In this document: positions 24,819 to 26,798 of the stretch, in pieces
Position numbering within the stretch: the stretch's first letter is position 1
Layout: each line of letters starts with the position of its first letter
DNA from: Acidobacteriota bacterium
Lineage (GTDB): Bacteria; Acidobacteriota; Terriglobia; Terriglobales; Acidobacteriaceae
Length of the DNA stretch: 26,798 bases
Assembly (NCBI GenBank): GCA_003225515.1
Contig: QIAK01000285.1
Coordinates: 1,289 to 28,086 of the forward strand
Reading direction: 5' to 3'
Notes under the pieces: model-generated
Database searches by the model: none
The model's input: the letters and a program-made list of their open reading frames with translations, nothing else
What the model was told of the DNA's origin: nothing
Made by a program: the position numbers and the translations under genes

Positions 24819-25871
24819 TTAAAGTTCTTTTGTCTTTCTTTTCCCGGGTTTCTCAGCCTTCAAGAGTTTCCGAACCCTTTGCTCCATGCCTGGGGGCGCG
24901 CTTTGCAGCAGCGAGCGCGCGGTTGCGCGGAGATTTTCCTTCAAGTCATGCCGGCGGAACAGAGTACGGTCGAGGCGATAGCGGACGATGGGAGTCACGG
25001 TGCCTCCGAACCGCCGCAGGAATTCGTGAGCGCCGCCCAACGAATGCCGACGAAGCCCCTGATCACAAGCCCACTGGATTCCCCTCCACTGCAATAAATC
25101 ATTCGGCTTCAAGTGCATGAATTCGTCGAGTGAGCTATTGGCGGCAGACTCGAACAAGCCGCCGGGGAAAAAACGGAAGATGTTGATGGCAATTACTTTC
25201 CCGGAGAATGTAGCCAGAAATAGCCGGCGATTGTTCCTGAGACTGACGGTTTTCTCAAAAGACTCGAAGCTCCATTCGCCATGGACCTGCTTCCGCTCGG
25301 TGCCACGCCAGGCCGAATATACTGCGTGAGCGTCAAACATGTCCTGCTTGCTGACAGCTTCGCGGACTTCCACACCGTGCTTCTCCGCATAACGAATATT
25401 TCTACGCCGGTCTTTGGAAAAATCTTTGAACAGCGCCTCAGCGCCGCGGGTGAGATCGAGCACTACGCTTCCCTGCAATTGATGGCGCCGGAAGCCGCAC
25501 GCCGAAAAAGGGGCAAGCTCAAGAGAAGCCCAGGTATAGACGTGCACCAGGTCCGCGCGGGCTGCCTCCGCCAGCAAACCTTTCGCCAGCATATCGAGTG
25601 TGGCCGCGTTATCTGTGCCATCCACACAAATCTGCGGACGCGAGGTGAGTCCGGATAGGACCTCTTTCTCCAGGTGAAATCCCGTTAGGACTCCTCGGAC
25701 TTGATTCCCATCGAGCGCCAGAACCGCGAACGGCCGAGTGCCTCGACGAAGCGGATCGAGGAAGTACTCCGGAGAATCGTAATGGGAAGGAATTTCCACA
25801 CGAGTCAGAAACTCGCGCCAGGCTCGCTCCAGCTCAGGCCCGGGAAAGCCATCAAGAATCTCAAATTTCAA
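24819..25871 (-). CDS. FemAB/GNAT-like acyltransferase (second copy of the fold)
   Basis: 350 residues. Start is TTG at 25871, supported by AGGAG at 25878-25882 six bases away. The fold is of the CelD/BioF2-type GNAT group: an N-terminal half with FAVLALDGNQVRGVLTGF, a central basic segment FKDFSKDRRRNIRYAEKHGVEVRE, and a C-terminal half with AINIFRFFPGGLFESAANSS and HSLGGAHEFLRRFGG. It is only distantly related to the 9060 protein. Such enzymes acylate sugars or amino groups. The tail is Lys/Arg-rich. It is the last gene of a minus-strand run with the phosphatase (26-base gap), which ends in the inverted repeat at 24748. The substrate is unknown. Confidence 0.85.
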   Translation of the reverse strand: MKFEILDGFPGPELERAWREFLTRVEIPSHYDSPEYFLDPLRRGTRPFAVLALDGNQVRGVLTGFHLEKEVLSGLTSRPQICVDGTDNAATLDMLAKGLLAEAARADLVHVYTWASLELAPFSACGFRRHQLQGSVVLDLTRGAEALFKDFSKDRRRNIRYAEKHGVEVREAVSKQDMFDAHAVYSAWRGTERKQVHGEWSFESFEKTVSLRNNRRLFLATFSGKVIAINIFRFFPGGLFESAANSSLDEFMHLKPNDLLQWRGIQWACDQGLRRHSLGGAHEFLRRFGGTVTPIVRYRLDRTLFRRHDLKENLRATARSLLQSAPPGMEQRVRKLLKAEKPGKRKTKEL

Positions 25872-25897
25872 TTCTTTCTCCTAAACGCGAGAGCCGG

Positions 25898-26704
25898 CTA
25901 GCGGGCCTGTTGCGCCAGCCCGATGTGCGGTTCGACCAGAGCAAGCAGGCTATTTTTCAGGAAGGGGCCGCAGGCCAGCAGACCCGACAGGAGTGGATCT
26001 CGGCGATTGGCGGTTAAATCCGTCTTTTCCAGTGTACTAACAAAGCCGCCCGCGCTCTGCACCAATGCCGCTCCCGCCACCACGTCCCATTCGTTCTTGG
26101 GTGTAAGCGTAAACGTAACATCTGCAAGGCCCGCCGAAACAAGCGCGAGCTTGTAAGCCACAGAACCCATTGGCCGGATCACGACGGAAGAGTTCTCAAA
26201 TGCCTTCCACTCGCCGCGTTTCACTTCGCTGCGGCTGGCTAGAATCAACGCGCCCTCCAGGCTGGTGCGCTGGCTGGGATGCGAAGGCTTGCCGTTGTAA
26301 GTTACGCCGCAATCGATTGCTCCCAAAAATGTTTCGTCGGTTGCAGGATTGTAGATGCCGCCGGCCATCGGCCTTCCATTCTCGACGAATCCGATTGAAA
26401 CGCAGAACTCTGGAATTCCTTTCACGAATTCACGCGTGCCATCGAGCGGATCAACCACCCAAACGCGCGAGCGCTGCAGGCGAATGGGGTCATCCACGCT
26501 CTCCTCGGAGAGCCAGCCCTCGTCATCGCGCAGCAGGTTCTGGCGCAACACCGCGTCTAGAGCGCGGTCCGCCTCGGTCACGGGATCATGCCCGATCTTG
26601 TATTCGGTCTCAATCGCGCCCGGGGTGAAGCGGGAGAAGACAGTGCGTGAAGCGGCTAATGCGGCCTCGATGCGGGCCAGAATGTCCGAATAGGCAGAAG
26701 TCAT
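25898..26704 (-). CDS. cysQ: CysQ/inositol-monophosphatase-family phosphatase
   Basis: 268 residues. Metal and substrate motifs are in the family order: DPVTEAD at 40-46, EES at 67-69, WVVDPLDGTREF at 82-93 and EWDVVAGAALVQSAGG near the end. The REFVKGIPEFCVSIG extension after DPLDGT resembles the CysQ (3'(2'),5'-bisphosphate nucleotidase) branch more than SuhB-type inositol phosphatases. CysQ removes the 3'-phosphate from PAP, the by-product of PAPS-dependent sulfotransferases, of which this window has two. AGGGGA at 26709-26714 is the ribosome-binding site. It follows the partial membrane-protein gene by 22 bases and precedes the GNAT gene by 26. Family assignment is secure; the CysQ label is probable rather than certain. 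Confidence 0.88.
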   Translation of the reverse strand: MTSAYSDILARIEAALAASRTVFSRFTPGAIETEYKIGHDPVTEADRALDAVLRQNLLRDDEGWLSEESVDDPIRLQRSRVWVVDPLDGTREFVKGIPEFCVSIGFVENGRPMAGGIYNPATDETFLGAIDCGVTYNGKPSHPSQRTSLEGALILASRSEVKRGEWKAFENSSVVIRPMGSVAYKLALVSAGLADVTFTLTPKNEWDVVAGAALVQSAGGFVSTLEKTDLTANRRDPLLSGLLACGPFLKNSLLALVEPHIGLAQQAR

Positions 26705-26726
26705 GCAATCCCCTGGAATTAATTTA

Positions 26727-26798
26727 TTAAGCGGGCCACAACATGCGAACGCCGGTGATCAACAGCAAAACGCATAGCATACGGCGCAGCCAGAGCAT
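26727..26798 (-). CDS. C-terminal tail of a membrane protein, TauE/SafE (TSUP)-like (partial)
   Basis: On the minus strand the frame is open from the window edge for 23 codons and ends in a double TAA at 26724-26729. The residues read LRRMLCVLLLITGVRMLW with PA at the end: a basic pair, one membrane segment and a short cytosolic-like tail. The 'LRR-x-F/L ... L-L-x-x-x-R-M-L-W' pattern is common at the end of TauE/SafE sulfite or organosulfonate permeases (recalled, not searched). The phosphatase start is 22 bases downstream, so they probably share a transcript, which would fit sulfur handling. The fragment is too short to be sure of the family. Confidence 0.45.
   Translation of the reverse strand: MLWLRRMLCVLLLITGVRMLWPA

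Overview
The window reads as part of a chromosomal exopolysaccharide (EPS) / cell-surface polysaccharide locus. The donor is a moderately GC-rich Gram-negative-type bacterium, most plausibly an Acidobacteriota (Terriglobia-like) soil organism. That placement is inference: it rests on the mix of gene families, the secreted 'Ig-like + propeller' lipoproteins and the CTTCGTG-type dispersed repeats, not on a marker gene. No rRNA, tRNA, insertion sequence, integrase, phage gene or CRISPR array was seen. Genes are cut at both window edges.

Layout. (1) 1-5469, plus strand: a tight run of the 3' end of a conserved EPS-locus protein, an AsnB-type amidotransferase, a 781-residue protein with two fused GT4 glycosyltransferases, and a DUF218/YdcF-like membrane protein; three of these stop/start junctions are 4-base overlaps or near-overlaps. 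(2) 5505-7460, minus: a second AsnB paralogue. (3) 7731-11069, plus: algD (GDP-mannose 6-dehydrogenase, ending in the EGICW tail of AlgD), a FemAB/GNAT-like acyltransferase and a sulfotransferase, with gaps of only 6 and 9 bases. (4) 11088-14439: a minus-strand methyltransferase, a plus-strand secreted beta-propeller protein and a minus-strand polysaccharide flippase. (5) 14707-17651, plus: a second sulfotransferase paralogous to the first, an unusual histidine-rich propeller-like protein with arylsulfotransferase-like phrasing, and a NodB-type polysaccharide deacetylase. (6) 17898-24736, plus: a large secreted Ig-like lipoprotein, a heparinase II/III-type lyase, and a frameshifted relative of the lipoprotein. 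(7) 24819-26798, minus: a second FemAB/GNAT-like protein, a CysQ/inositol-monophosphatase-family phosphatase, and the C-terminal tail of a membrane protein that resembles a TauE/SafE permease.

How it may work together (inference). AlgD would supply GDP-mannuronate, the GT4 fusion and AsnB proteins would build or amidate the repeat unit, and the acyltransferases, methyltransferase, deacetylase and sulfotransferases would decorate it. The flippase would move it across the inner membrane, and the heparinase-like lyase would trim or recycle it. Two sulfotransferases, a CysQ-like phosphatase that could remove the PAP by-product, and a possible TSUP permease suggest that the polymer is sulfated. 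No polymerase, Wza/Wzc export machinery, exosortase or PEP-CTERM tail is visible in the window.

Non-coding structure of note: a clean intrinsic terminator at 20043-20078, two inverted arrays of a 7-base repeat at 20170-20295, a 26-base-arm inverted repeat at 24748-24814 that also exists as a single arm at 20134, and a possibly structured leader at 17774-17870.
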